This document shows, one piece after another, positions 1-9,208 of a stretch of DNA of 14,397 nucleotides. Below the pieces are notes generated by a model. That model searched no databases. It saw only the letters and a program-made list of their open reading frames with translations, and was not told the DNA's origin. A program made the position numbers and the translations under genes. The stretch comes from Hydnum rufescens UP504 (lineage: Eukaryota > Basidiomycota > Agaricomycetes > Cantharellales > Hydnaceae). Within the stretch, counting starts at the first letter, position 1, and every line of letters starts with the position of its first letter. Where the stretch lies: NCBI GenBank assembly GCA_014904985.1, contig MU129287.1, positions 7,509 to 21,905 of the forward strand, in the 5' to 3' direction.

Positions 1-2
1 AA

Positions 3-2055
3 AAAAGAGGGAGGAAAAAGGATTTGTGCGCATTGAATGCAAACTTTCAACTCAAGCAGAACCGAGACAAGGATCTGAGGAAGGATCACAAGGGGGAAAC
101 CGGATCTCGAGATCCTCTGATAGCTTCCCCACGGACGGTTCTGCTTGACCAAAGCCAGGTTGACATCATGGAAGCAAGGGTCAATGAATTGCGGCCATCT
201 CGATCAAAAGGGAGAGCAGAGCGGAAGCAGAAGGCTGATGAAGTGGATGATGACACTTCTAGTCCATTGGAAGATGACAAAGTAGAGCCAGGGCTTGATG
301 TACCCAATTCTGTATTGGACGGATGTGAAAAATCGTTCATTGCTGCTGATGGGGACCGAATCAAGCATCAACGCAATATTTTGATGACACTGGAGTGATG
401 GCCTGCTTGTGCCGCCATGACCTACCTCTTTTTCTTGTAAAACATGTGCACTGCGGGCGAGAAACAATTCTATGCCTTTGCCCTATTGGATGGACTGCTT
501 TCTGAGCTTCTGGGACATTGGTGTATTGGCCTTTTGTATGATATCACATGCCAAATTCATCGTAGTCTCCTCAAATGGGACTTTATTCCAGAGTGGGAGG
601 GGCACATTGAATTTGGAGTTTCTGTCTTCCATGCTTACGGCCACCAGTGGACTTGTCAGCTCTGGTATCACCCTCGTAAATCTGAAAAGTGGGACTGTCA
701 GATGGTGAAGGATGTGAAAGGTTCTGGAGCCAGTTAAAGAGGCTCATTCCTGGTCTCCGGGTCACTGGTTATCACTGTCGCTTGTTCATCCTTGATATCC
801 AAGCTGAACATATTACAAAGTCCAAACTAGTCACAGTTGGTCGATGGCTGAAGGACTGGGTGAATACAGTGAGGAGATGGATAGCTGAGGGTGAAGAAGT
901 CCTCCATGAGCGGTCAGTTCACAGCTTATTAAAACAATTCAAAGACCAGAGGGCATTTCAAAGCAAACCAGTTGTCCGCCAGTCCAAGAACAGTGGGGTG
1001 GCCTTGATAGATTGTATTCTTGCACTCCAAACACTGAAGCTTCACTGAAGGAACAACTGAAAGAGTTGAGTGCTGAGTTGGAGGGTCTAGTTCAGAATTC
1101 GGACACCTGGGCTCTACAAGATGAGATAAATGATTCAGTGGCACAAACTAGGTGCAGTCTCGCACGAGTAGAAGGGGATATTAAGAAGAGGACTGAAGAC
1201 CTCTGACTCACTGACTTCAACTCATTCAAGGACCTTCAGTGGCTTAAAAAGAGTGCATGGCTTAACAAACAGCTCAATATTTGTGTTGTCCTTGATCAAT
1301 TACTAGTCAAACTCCGTGTGCGTAAATTTGAGCTGGCCAATCTAGATTGGGGACACACAAGCCGAGAACTCGACAACCAGCATAGGGATCACATAGAGAA
1401 GGCCACAAAAGGGCGTGAACGTGGGATTCAGGCAACAATCAGGGCTTATGAACGTCTTCGGAAGGATATGATGATGATGAGGGGGAAGGATGGAGTTGCT
1501 AAAGATGCATATATCCCGCCTGAAATCACAAACTCAGTGTACAAGTTGGACGTGGACGAGGACATTTGGCTGGCTCAAAGTACAGAGGGGTTGGCTCAGT
1601 TTCCAGGTGGGGTAGTGCCAGCATGGCTCTCGGATGCTTCTGTCAGGGTTGGGATTAGGGCAGCACAGGAGGTTGTGAATTGCAAGGAAGAGCTGAAGCG
1701 CTGTGCAGCTGAGCACTCAAACCTTCGCCAATGGGTGGAGACAGAGTACCTTGCCACGCAATTTGTCTTGAATCATTCTGCTGATGTGTGTATCCAACAT
1801 TTTGCACTTCAGAGACTTCACTGGTTCTTCGACATTGTCTCCATGTGGCAGAAGGATCTAGATGGTGTCCCATTCGAGGGTAGTGGTGGTAGCATTTCCA
1901 CATTCCTTCCTGAGATACCTCCTCCAATTCCTGGTATGGATACTTGGGATCATGCCAAGGATGAAGAAGGGTGTGGCAGAAGTGATGCCAGTGAGTGTGA
2001 TATTGAGAGTGACATTGGGGCCGGGGGAGTTCATTGTCAGATGAAGAGCAACTAG
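3..2055 (+). pseudogene. Decayed KDZ-family DNA transposase, 5' end cut by window edge
   Basis: KDZ transposases are DDE-type enzymes of cut-and-paste elements expanded in agaricomycetes. Visible family landmarks in order are VPNSVLDGC (about 300-326), DDTGVMACLCRHD (383-421), TAGEKQFYAFALLD (about 450-491), YDITCQIHRS (537-566), SVFHAYGHQW (about 621-650) and DGEGCERFW (701-727). A long charged helical tail follows, then IPPEI...VYKLDVDEDIW and PAWLSDASVRVGIRA (about 1513-1660). The Asp of YDITC and the Glu of DGEGCERFW are the likely catalytic acids by family analogy. The reading frame changes four times (near 380, 440, 690 and 1035), each explained by one base. A TGA at 1204-1206 interrupts the last frame, which otherwise reads on to TAG at 2053-2055. 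The N-terminal zinc-binding part expected for the family lies beyond the left edge. It is non-functional as read, unless the frameshifts are sequence errors. Confidence 0.9.
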
Positions 2056-2336
2056 ATGTTAGTTTTGATGTAGATATAATGTCTAAGTCATGAAACTCTC
2101 AAATTCTCTAAGTTATTTTATGGGCAAGTTTCGGGCAACAGTAGACCAGCAATACAGTAGTAGGTGTACCTCTAAGTAATCCAAATGGCCCAAAAAAGAC
2201 CAGAAGTTGCCCAAAATTGCCTGAAATTGCCCGAAATAAGTGGACCCCTCTTATTCAAAACACACCTTCTGGCCATACAATGGCCAAAAGCCATAGGCCA
2301 CCTATTAGGTACCATTTCATGCCCCAAACATGGTAC
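2056..2336. other. Non-coding stretch after the KDZ remnant, with hairpins and short repeats
   Basis: No gene is visible here. Three near-identical 10-mers of the form TTGCCYRAAA lie head to tail at 2207-2236, and an inverted copy of the third (TTTCGGGCAA) sits at 2129-2138. Two perfect hairpins follow. One has 7-bp arms, 2270-2276 and 2280-2286 (TGGCCAT/ATGGCCA). The other has 11-bp arms, 2305-2315 and 2330-2340 (TTAGGTACCAT/ATGGTACCTAA). The arrangement resembles an LTR or transposon end, but I could not pair it with a second copy. Confidence 0.5.
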
Positions 2337-2358
2337 CTAACTTAGGTAGGGTATATAA
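2305..2358 (+). promoter_or_regulatory. Hairpin followed by TATA-like box
   Basis: A perfect 11-bp inverted repeat (2305-2315/2330-2340, 14-nt loop) is followed by TATATAA at 2352-2358. This would suit a plus-strand promoter such as an LTR U3, but no convincing plus-strand gene lies downstream. The TATA box also overlaps the end of the weak minus-strand ORF remnant. Function is inferred only. Confidence 0.25.
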
Positions 2359-2666
2359 GTGACCAGCCTGCGTAGCTGTACTTCCAGGCTTGAAAGAGAC
2401 CCTAAGTGACCCCTGTACATGCTGAGAGCTGTAATGCCAAGGGCAGATTTCCCTGGGGGCATAGTCCTAGCTTTATGACAACGAATGACCTTCACTGGAG
2501 GGTCATTTGGTGCCTCTCGAGATCTGGGCAGAGGGCCCCTGACTGGCATCGACATTGTCACCATGGCTGTGACTTTCCGATGTGTCTTTTTGAGGTCCTC
2601 AGGAGCTCATTTCTCTGGTGGCTTCTTTGGCAGATCCAAGGGACTTTTATGGGAGGGGAAGCAGTA
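2337..2666 (-). pseudogene. Weak ORF remnant, basic and proline-rich, downstream of gag-like gene
   Basis: I do not recognise a family. Read on the minus strand, a basic Pro/Lys-rich stretch (KSPLDLPKKPPEK, then APEDLKKTHRKV) runs from about 2666 to TAA at 2337-2339. One internal TGA lies at 2607-2609, where an Arg codon CGA would fit. Further upstream the frame is closed by TAG and TGA. It lies just past the TAG of the gag-like gene on the same strand, where a protease or pol region would be expected, but no protease or reverse transcriptase motif is visible. It may be chance coding. Confidence 0.2.
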
Positions 2667-2908
2667 TATTACTCATTGCTATATTTACATTATGCAATAA
2701 GTCGAGGTGTGTCTCTATGTATGTGGCTTCCTGAGGGGTACAGAGGGCCTAGATGATGAAGCTAGTTTCATCTGCCCCATATCTAAAAATTCAGCGTCAC
2801 ATTGACCATTGCTGAATACACCACCTTGTAGTCAGGTGTTTCATACTGCCTATGCTCCTTTTTAAGTGTCTTCCTTTCTAGATGATTAGAATACACCCTG
2901 AAGTGTTT

Positions 2909-2950
2909 GCAGTCCCTGACCCAATGTTTTTCACTTCCGCACGTGAAGCA
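2909..2950 (-). other. CCHC zinc knuckle of the gag-like protein
   Basis: The translated stretch CFTCGSEKHWVRDC fits CX2CX4HX4C exactly. This is the retroviral-type zinc knuckle that binds nucleic acid in Gag proteins. It is the strongest single sign that the minus-strand gene here comes from a retroelement. Confidence 0.85.
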
Positions 2951-3844
2951 TTTCTGGTTGGGCTTGTGATGACTAACTACAGTGTCATCCCGGGGATAGG
3001 GGTACGTCTTTTCCACGCTATCGGCCACCCTGCCCAGTGGGTGGAAACGATGTTGTGGGTGGTAGGATCGGCCCCCTGCACATTTCCCTACATTGAAGGC
3101 TGCCAATGAAGCTTTCCCTCCTTCCACCTCCTCACTTGAGTAGTAGAAGGCTCTGTCCAGGTCATCATGGTGTGAAGAATGTAATGATTCATCCTCACTT
3201 CCTTTGTCATCCTCCTGCACCATGAAATTTGCTCTCTTGGGATTCTTCAATTCCTGATGGCGTCAGTAGTTCTGTGAGGACCTCCATTGTGTCACTAATG
3301 TCACCTCGAACTGTTTGGCGTACATCAGGATGGATTCAATTGGGGGTCTGTCACTCCATCTTAGCACAATGTCCCATTTGGTAGGGGCATTGTTCATTAC
3401 TGATGCCATTTCCTCAGGACTATTCAGGGTGAACCTGAGGAAAATGTGGGAGAGGAGGATGCACTGCTGGATATACTTGGCGGGCGATTCGTCAGGATGG
3501 CTGGCACTGCAGAAGGTTTCTTCATTGTACTTGATACATTGGGCTGTGTACCAGGCTTCCCCCAGGTATCAGTGCAATACCCATTCCCGTAGGTTATCCC
3601 AGGACTGCAGGATGGAGTGCTTGATGGGTGCTGAATGAGCTTGCCAGGCTGTAGCGATGGCCCCTTTGAATCGGAAGGCAGCTATTTGAGCCATTTGGCC
3701 TTCTACCATGGGACCTAGACCCACGAAATCATTGCACTCATAGAGCCAGTCGATCGCCGTGTCCTGGTCGCCATCCCATTTGGCATGGCCATCCACTTTA
3801 GCCAATTGTCCCAGGTTATGCCTGGTGGGGGAGCATTGAACAGG

Positions 3845-3905
3845 GTCCCTGGTGGTCCTGGAGGTCCAGGAGGGCCAGGGGGGCCTGGAGGGCCTGGAGG
3901 ACCAC
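3845..3905 (-). repeat. Gly-Pro-Pro (collagen-like) coding repeat
   Basis: About 60 bp of 9-bp units (GGHCCWGGR-like on the plus strand) encode consecutive Gly-Pro-Pro triplets in the gag-like frame. The run sits between the Pro/Ser-rich linker and the gag core and is probably a flexible spacer that grew by slippage. Confidence 0.7.
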
Positions 3906-5742
3906 CCAAACCTGAGGGCCCTCCACTAGGGGGTATCCCAGGACTCAGGCCTCCTCCCCCATGCCCGGGTCCGTCGTTGTCAGGTGGCCCACCTCCACCT
4001 TCCTTTGAGCTGTCCAGATGCAGAGGCGGGGGCTGAGGATTCTTGCCCTTAGGGTCCTCTGCAGGAGGATTTGGACTTCCTTTCTGTGAGGAGCCTTGTG
4101 GAGGTGACGGGGCAATGGATGGACCTTCTGGTTCTGAGAGGGGGATATTTGTGGGATTGAGGGGGAAGAGGGTGCATGAGAAAGAGGAAGGAGCCATCTT
4201 GACTAGGTTTGTGTAGTAGTCGTGGGCTCTCGTGGCTCCTGGGGCCAGCAAGGCTGGGGTATCTGTAACCACATCCCAAGCAGGACCTGGGTACTTATCA
4301 CCTCTGCTTGTTGCGTTTGCTTGCCCAATCAAGTAGTTGGTGAGAGGCGAACAAGCACGAGAAGGGCCTGGAGGTCGCAGGGTGAGGGAGTCTCCACTAG
4401 GATACCTCCCCACCATGCTTTCTACTAGAGGCCCCATTTCCCAGGATCCTGTGAGCTCCCTATTTGGGTTTTGCACTTTCAAGGGGGTCCAAAGAGCATT
4501 CCTCAATCCTTCTCCAAGAGTAGAGACTCATTGCAAGAGGGTGGCAAGTCTGTTGTGGGGGTTCGGTGTAGGGGTGGCCAACTCTTGGGATAATGAGTCA
4601 TAGAGGGGAATATCTTGCCATGCGGAAGGGGACGCATCTAGGTCAATAGATGAGGCACAGAACATTGAGGAGTTCCCAAGCCTCGTCTGATCAGAAGGAG
4701 GCATGGGCCAGGCCAGCAGGTTGATTATGGAGCCGGGCCCTGCTCTTGGGCTGTGAGTGGGGTCAAGGCTTGCACCCATGCTTGGCTCCTCGAATTCTGA
4801 GCCTTGGACGAAGAGGCTCAGTCTGTGCGGGTCAGTGTCCACTCTGGGGAGTGGCTGTATGTTGAGTGCCTCTTCCAGATTCACATCATACTTGGTGTAT
4901 TTTAAGGCTTGGTTCCCTGAGAACAGATGCCTTGTCACCTGTATGATAGGCCATGTCCCTTCTATATTGCCCTTGATCGCTTCCCATCCTGCAGCTAAAG
5001 CTCTCTGAGCAATCCTTTTGGTGGGGAGACGTGGATCATGCCACACCTTATGTAGGCATTCCTTTAGCTCAGGTGTAGGGGGAAGCAAGTCTTCAGAGGC
5101 CATAGGCGTGGACAGGCTCTCTCCCTGGTGTAGCTTTCTCAACTTATAGGGCCGCATGAAGGTCAGTTCGACCCAAAGCTTCAGGAGTTTATCAGCCATC
5201 CTTAGCTCCTCAATACACTTGGACATCCATAGTTGTTCTGCTAATTTTCCCTCACGGTCTATTACAAATCTGTGGTCCTCACTCCCTACTATAGTTATGA
5301 TGTCAGAAATGACATTCTGTAGCCTTTCTATGCCCGTTTGAACAGTAATAAGGAGTTCCTGGTCCATGTGCCACTCCTGTAGTTCCTCCTTGTATATGAA
5401 GTACATCATGTTATATTGTGCTGGGGCAAACTTCATCCATACCATGAGGAATTGGTACATAGTGATGGGGGCTGATGAGAATGGATCCATATACTCATTC
5501 ACTGGCTTGTCCAGTCGTCATGTGATCTCTTGATAATGCTCCATTGAGCATAACCAGGGTGGGATTGCTACACATTCATGTGTAGTAGCATGATAGAGCA
5601 CATCATCATGCTGGGATGATGGGACGTGGTGGGGGATTGCCATATTGTCAGAGTTCGTCCATTTCCCGGTTAATTCCGGATTTGTTTCCGGTTTGTTTCC
5701 GGTTTTGGTTCCGGCCTGTTTCCAATTTGTCCCTGTCTCCAT

Positions 5743-5903
5743 TTCATTCCCCCTTCATTTCCGCATTTCCTTTACTTCCGGTTCCCACACACTTACCCCT
5801 GGCCCTGTCCCTGTCCCCTCCACTTTCCCATCCCCTGCCCACTCCCCCTCTTGTGCCTGCCCCCCTGTAACCACCTCTCATTAAGCGATCAGTCCCCTGT
5901 AGT
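5743..5903. other. Non-coding pyrimidine-rich flank upstream of gag-like ATG
   Basis: This lies upstream of the minus-strand gag-like start. The plus strand is strongly C/T-rich (5740-5875). The neighbouring start of the gag-like gene contains repeated CCGGTTTGTTT-like words (5680-5715). I found no LTR end or primer-binding site that pairs with the other side of the element. Confidence 0.4.
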
Positions 5904-6103
5904 ATAGGACCTATGTATAAGTAGTCCGGTGTTGGAGGGATAAATCCCTACACCATAGAAATCCTCATCCGAGGCCATTTTCCCTACGAACGAATCAATT
6001 ATATGTCACCACGCTCATTTAATTTTATCGCCATTCGTTTATTCAAGAAATCAATTGGATTCCTACCCCTTTCCAACCCATAATATCGCCTCATTCCTTT
6101 ACC
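5904..6103 (+). promoter_or_regulatory. Candidate promoter and 5' leader
   Basis: A TATA-like TGTATAAG at about 5914-5921 is followed by a bulged hairpin. Its arms are 5928-5932 plus 5936-5940 paired with 5945-5954 around a TAAA loop. An A/T- and C/T-rich leader then runs to ACCATG at 6101-6106. The spacing looks like a fungal core promoter with a roughly 160-nt leader, or the R/U5 part of an LTR. It is inferred from pattern only. Confidence 0.3.
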
Positions 6104-6241
6104 ATGTCTACCAGTCAATTTATTGACTATCCGTCGGACTTCAACAGTCCTCATCAAAAAGGGGCAGTTTATGCCCTACTTCAAGTCCATTTTCTTTGGA
6201 CAAGGCAATTCAACTTGCCATCTTTCTTCAAGTCTGGATGA
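6104..6241 (+). CDS. Short ORF, 45 codons, behind the candidate promoter
   Basis: I do not recognise this product. The ORF begins MSTSQFIDYPSDF in a fair start context (ACCATG) and stops at TGA 6239-6241. The same frame then reads on for another 19 codons to a second TGA, so it may be the first piece of a longer broken gene. The peptide mixes aromatic and polar residues and has no signal peptide, membrane segment or known motif. It could equally be the start of an element-encoded protein whose rest was lost at the CpG-rich repeat that follows. Confidence 0.25.
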   Translation: MSTSQFIDYPSDFNSPHQKGAVYALLQVHFLWTRQFNLPSFFKSG

Positions 6242-6370
6242 CTTGCCTGCTCTTCCAAGCCATCCTATTGCCTTAAGGGCGATGAATTGTGATTATGTAA
6301 TGACGCGGACCGGGCCTAGTTCCAATTCTGGACTCGCGGATCCATCACATGATCCAGATAGGGGCTGCAC

Positions 6371-6491
6371 TACTCTGAAGGAGTATTTTTCGAATTTCTC
6401 CGTCATTTTTGATCGGATCGACTCGAAACGACCGCGCCCAGAAAGATACGAATCGTACCTATCGAACGGTACCAAACACAAAACGAACGGA
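6371..6491 (+). repeat. CpG-rich direct repeat, copy 1
   Basis: This copy starts TACTCTGAAGGAGTATTTTT and runs through TCGGATCGACTCGAAACGAC to AACGGTACCAAACAC and AAAACGAACGG. It matches copy 2 (6533-6655) closely over the first 70 bp or so and more loosely afterwards. It is rich in CpG, unlike the surrounding broken elements. No function is recognised. Confidence 0.85.
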
Positions 6492-6532
6492 TCAAAAATG
6501 CGGTCCCTGTAACAATATCTTGCCATGATTCA

Positions 6533-6655
6533 TACTCTGAAGGAGTATTTTTCGAATTTCTCTGTCAGTTTTGATCGGATCGACTCGAAACGACCATGCC
6601 CTGAAAGCTGTTGAAAATGCGCATCGAACGGTACCAAGGGCAAAACGAGCGGACG
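6533..6655 (+). repeat. CpG-rich direct repeat, copy 2
   Basis: This is the second copy, offset 162 bp from copy 1. The first 70 bp carry only a few changes (for example CTCCGTCATTTTT against CTCTGTCAGTTTT). The middle differs by small indels and the end (GAACGGTACCAAGGGCAAAACGAGCGGACG) is again similar. The copies are separated by about 41 bp of unrelated sequence. Confidence 0.85.
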
Positions 6656-7344
6656 CGAACTCCATTTTTCACAAGACAACTCCCTCCCCATGACTCCCCC
6701 TTTGCTCCACCATTCAAAATAGCGAATTACTTCCGGCCCTCTTATGTCCGATGGAGAAGACCCTCAGGGCGACCTATTCCACTTTTCCTTAAGGGAACTT
6801 GTCCAGGTTTGAAGGAGGAATAGCATGTAATGTGTCAATCTCCCCTTTTATCTTGAAATTGGAATATCTCCATCAGTTTTGAAGATTTTAACTTGATTTC
6901 TTTTTCTCTGTGTGTCCCTTAAGTCCGAATTTTTCACTTTCTATTGAGTCGAAGTCTGGATTGTATATTAGGTGCAGCTAGCACACAAATTCATTAGTTC
7001 TCCCCCTCCCTCCAGTTTGAAGCTCCTTGAACAGCTGCTGGTCCCTGGGTGATTTCTCACTACAAAAAGCAAATTCTAACTACACTTTGACTAAGGTCTC
7101 AAGAAGAGATTCTTAGGGTGTGGTAATTTGACTGAAAGACACATTCTCACTTAATTGCTTGGGCTTTGTTGGCTCACTGCAATTTCCCCTGTTCAAAAGA
7201 CCTTCCCCCACTCGAACCTGAACATCCGGATTAGATCTGTGATCCCCTCTTTCATCCCCGGCTCAACATCGTGGACAGTAGTTGGATTGGTTGACAACCA
7301 TCCTGCTTACACCGGGGCGAAATCCAGAGACTCAGCTTTGGTCT
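6656..7344. other. Intergenic stretch, no gene seen
   Basis: Short frames on both strands have no recognisable motif or consistent coding character. The sequence may be the internal leader of the element whose LTR lies at 7797-8376, but nothing here proves it. Confidence 0.4.
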
Positions 7345-7443
7345 CTCAGGATTTCTGCTTCTACTCCGGACTACAGGTTAGCCTCACTGTACCTATTCCC
7401 TTAATGTTAAACTCAGGATTTCCGCTTCTACTCCGGACTACAG
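7345..7443. repeat. Pair of 32-bp direct repeats
   Basis: CTCAGGATTTCTGCTTCTAC and the following CTCCGGACTACAG occur at 7345-7376 and again at 7412-7443, with one mismatch (T/C). The copies are 67 bp apart. The 35-bp spacer begins GTTAGC. It is read here as a recent local duplication. Confidence 0.85.
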
Positions 7444-7573
7444 TCCGAGTACCTTCCAGCTGACTCCGTGAGCTTAAGGACCACTGTGCTCGTTTCCACC
7501 TAGTCCCTTCCAGGCTGCTGGATTGCCTCTCCGTCCCATCCTCGTTATCTCATTCTTGCCCGGATTCTCCCAG

Positions 7574-7615
7574 ACCTAGCCAGACTTACACTGGACTTAG
7601 CCAGAGTTACCTGTG
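7574..7615. repeat. Two-unit 21-bp tandem repeat
   Basis: ACCTAGCCAGACTTACACTGG (7574-7594) is followed directly by a similar unit with six differences (7595-7615). It lies in the presumed internal leader next to the LTR candidate. Confidence 0.6.
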
Positions 7616-7782
7616 TTTATATTTGTTTGGTGCTCTTGTCGCAGCGTGGCCCTGACACATATGCGGGTTTAGCTTGGGTGTCTTCACTCGTTTACTCATT
7701 TCATGGGACAAGGAAGGGGGACAGAGAGTGGACTGGGAGTTGCGGGATGTGGAGGGTGAAGTTGGTTCGACCGCCTCATCGG

Positions 7783-7795
7783 CTAGAGGGAACCA
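7783..7795 (-). promoter_or_regulatory. Candidate primer-binding site
   Basis: On the minus strand the LTR candidate ends ATATTACA and, after one T, TGGTTCCCTCTAG follows. Primer-binding sites of LTR elements usually start with TGG right after the 5' LTR, matching a tRNA CCA end. I cannot name the tRNA from memory. Confidence 0.35.
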
Positions 7796-7903
7796 ATGTA
7801 ATATCACATTATTCAACTTCAAATATACGCGGGAGTTGTCGTTAGACAAGGTGGAGTCAACATTCCTGTAAACAGAGGAGAGAGAGAAATCCTCCCACTC
7901 TAG

Positions 7904-7952
7904 GCACTGGCTTCGAGTGGACAGGCCACACACGAGGCTAAGCACTGGCTTC
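7904..7952. repeat. Short direct repeat inside LTR candidate
   Basis: GCACTGGCTTC occurs at 7904-7914 and 7942-7952. The second copy sits inside an imperfect inverted repeat (CACACGAGG ... CCTCGTATGTG). It is a minor internal structure of the LTR. Confidence 0.6.
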
Positions 7953-8091
7953 ACCTCGTATGTGGGAGAAGCGGAGGGAGAGGGGAAAGGAATAGGGGAG
8001 GTGTGGTAGTAGCTGGCTGAGGGGGCCAGACTACTATCTAAGGAGGCAAGGGAATAGTCAGCTAGTAGGTCAGAGAAGAGACTCACTTAGT

Positions 8092-8115
8092 AGAGTCACA
8101 CTCATATGTGACTCT
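8092..8115. repeat. Perfect 9-bp hairpin inside LTR candidate
   Basis: AGAGTCACA (8092-8100) and TGTGACTCT (8107-8115) are perfect complements around the loop CTCATA. A hairpin of this strength in the middle of an LTR could serve the element RNA (dimerisation or 3'-end formation). That role is inferred. Confidence 0.7.
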
Positions 8116-8376
8116 CCCTTATCCTTCACAACACTGTGCTCTATGGCGATGGTTCGGGTAGCTTAGTTGGGTGAGTCATAACACAACTTGGTCATGTGGC
8201 TGTGTAGTTTCATGGGTCTTGTGAGAGCAAAGAAGTCCAGGCAAAAGATAGATTTGATTCTGCCACAGTAGCAACTTAGAATTGTCGTGGCTACGCTATT
8301 ACATAATAGTACAGATGAAGGGATGGACATAGGGGATGACAGCTATGTACATACAAACCTTGAGCACTATATTACA

Positions 8377-9206
8377 GGAGGCCTGTGGAGCACTGCCTAA
8401 ATGGAGTCCAGTTTGGCTGATATCTGGCATGTGCACCCCCCATATATGTATTAACTCGGTGGTGCAATGTCAGAGCCACCTCTGCTCTACATTTTATGTA
8501 ATTCACTTTTGATCTTCCTTCCCCTTGTAACGAGTGCACTGAAATTAGGGTGCAAGAGTTGAGGTTGAGAGGTATACAAGGTGAAACCTAAAGATGGTGG
8601 TTGACTCTATGCGATTGATGCTAGCCTACCATGTAGAGGGAAAAAGAAGGGGGAGAGGGTAGCCTGGAGTATGAGAATACAGCTGGACCTACAGGAGCAA
8701 GAGCAAAAGCAGCACAATTGGGGCTGGCCTCTCATACTGTCCTCATAGGCACGTTGGGTGCTAGCCTTCCTGTGTTTCGAGACAGAAAAGGAAGGGGAAG
8801 GGAGGATCGTGGAGGAGGTGATGTTTAAGGATTAGTAGTCATTATGAGTCATGTAACAAGCTGATGAATAGATGCTACTGTGTTGGCTTACCTCTTGGTC
8901 ATCTATGGTACAGCCCAAGAGAAGTGGGAGATGGGAGTGAGAGTGCAAGACAATGTGGCTAAGTTGTATCATTCATGTGAATGGCTACTAGAACAAGGCA
9001 GAGATCTTAGCTAAGAGTGAGTAGAGCATGGAGGAGAAGATGCATTCTCTGCAGTGAATGCCGCAGCTTATGAACATGAGAACTAATTACATAAGGCTTA
9101 GGCATGCTGAGCCTAAGTGCTACAAACTACGTAGATGAATGTATATATATATATGTGTATTCCATTACAATGCCCCCCAATCTGAGCATTCATGAGGCTC
9201 TGAATG
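8377..9206. other. Gene-free stretch
   Basis: No gene, RNA gene or conserved motif is visible on either strand. The sequence is poor in CpG and lies between the LTR candidate and the end of the unrecognised minus-strand gene, so it may be old element sequence. A small TA-run lies at 9142-9154. Confidence 0.5.
9142..9154. repeat. TA microsatellite
   Basis: A run of alternating T and A (13 bp) is followed by GTGTAT, in the gene-free stretch downstream of the unrecognised minus-strand gene. Confidence 0.8.
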
Positions 9207-9208
9207 CT
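9185..9208. repeat. Perfect 8-bp inverted repeat at the stop of the unrecognised gene
   Basis: AGCATTCA (9185-9192) pairs with TGAATGCT (9201-9208) around an 8-nt loop. It overlaps the TAG (9209-9207) that ends the minus-strand gene. It may be chance or a 3'-end RNA structure. Confidence 0.5.

Larger units (their letters stand above)
2783..5742 (-). pseudogene. Decayed gag-like protein of a Ty3/gypsy-type retroelement
   Basis: Gag proteins form the particle of LTR retrotransposons and bind the element RNA. From the ATG at 5742-5740 one frame runs for about 985 codons. The N-terminus has short Thr/Lys/Pro repeats (5742-5650), followed by a long helical region of unknown type (5500-4600) and a Pro/Ser-rich linker. 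A Gly-Pro-Pro collagen-like run covers about 3905-3845. A gag-core-like domain follows (about 3800-3270, from KWDGDQDTAIDWLYECNDF onward). The CCHC zinc knuckle CFTCGSEKHWVRDC is at 2950-2909, and TAG ends the frame at 2785-2783. The frame is broken by TGA at 5518, 4528, 3569 and 3263 (low coordinates) and by one single-base shift near 3795. No pol follows. It could be a gag-only element or a gag left after truncation. The gag call rests on the knuckle and core; the N-terminal extension is unexplained. Confidence 0.75.
7797..8376 (-). mobile_element. LTR candidate of a retrotransposon (580 bp)
   Basis: The segment is bounded by TGTAATAT (7797-7804) and ATATTACA (8369-8376), a perfect 8-bp terminal inverted repeat of the TG...CA form typical of LTRs. 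On the minus strand a TGG primer-site candidate follows one base after the LTR end, which makes this the 5' LTR of an element reading leftward. No second copy of the LTR is in the window and no gag or pol directly follows, so the element is truncated or its body is gone. A minus-strand frame crosses the LTR boundary (8086-7607), but this looks accidental. The ends are inferred from motif only. Confidence 0.55.

Noticed and set aside
2406..2756. Plus-strand frame of 116 codons
   Set aside because: It has no recognisable motif and an odd Cys/Trp/His-rich composition, and the opposite strand has a more coding-like (though weak) frame.
6123..6512. Plus-strand frame of 129 codons
   Set aside because: It starts with TTG, is out of frame with the better-placed ATG at 6104, and its second half is simply the translation of the CpG-rich repeat.
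7607..8086. Minus-strand frame of 159 codons
   Set aside because: It runs from inside the LTR candidate across its end and the primer-site candidate into the leader, starts with GTG, and has biased Ser/Pro/Leu composition with no motif. It is better explained as chance openness.
8141..8200. Possible tRNA-like words (GGTTCGGGTAGC, TAGTTGGGTGAGTC)
   Set aside because: The words are not in tRNA order, and no acceptor stem or anticodon arm can be folded around them.
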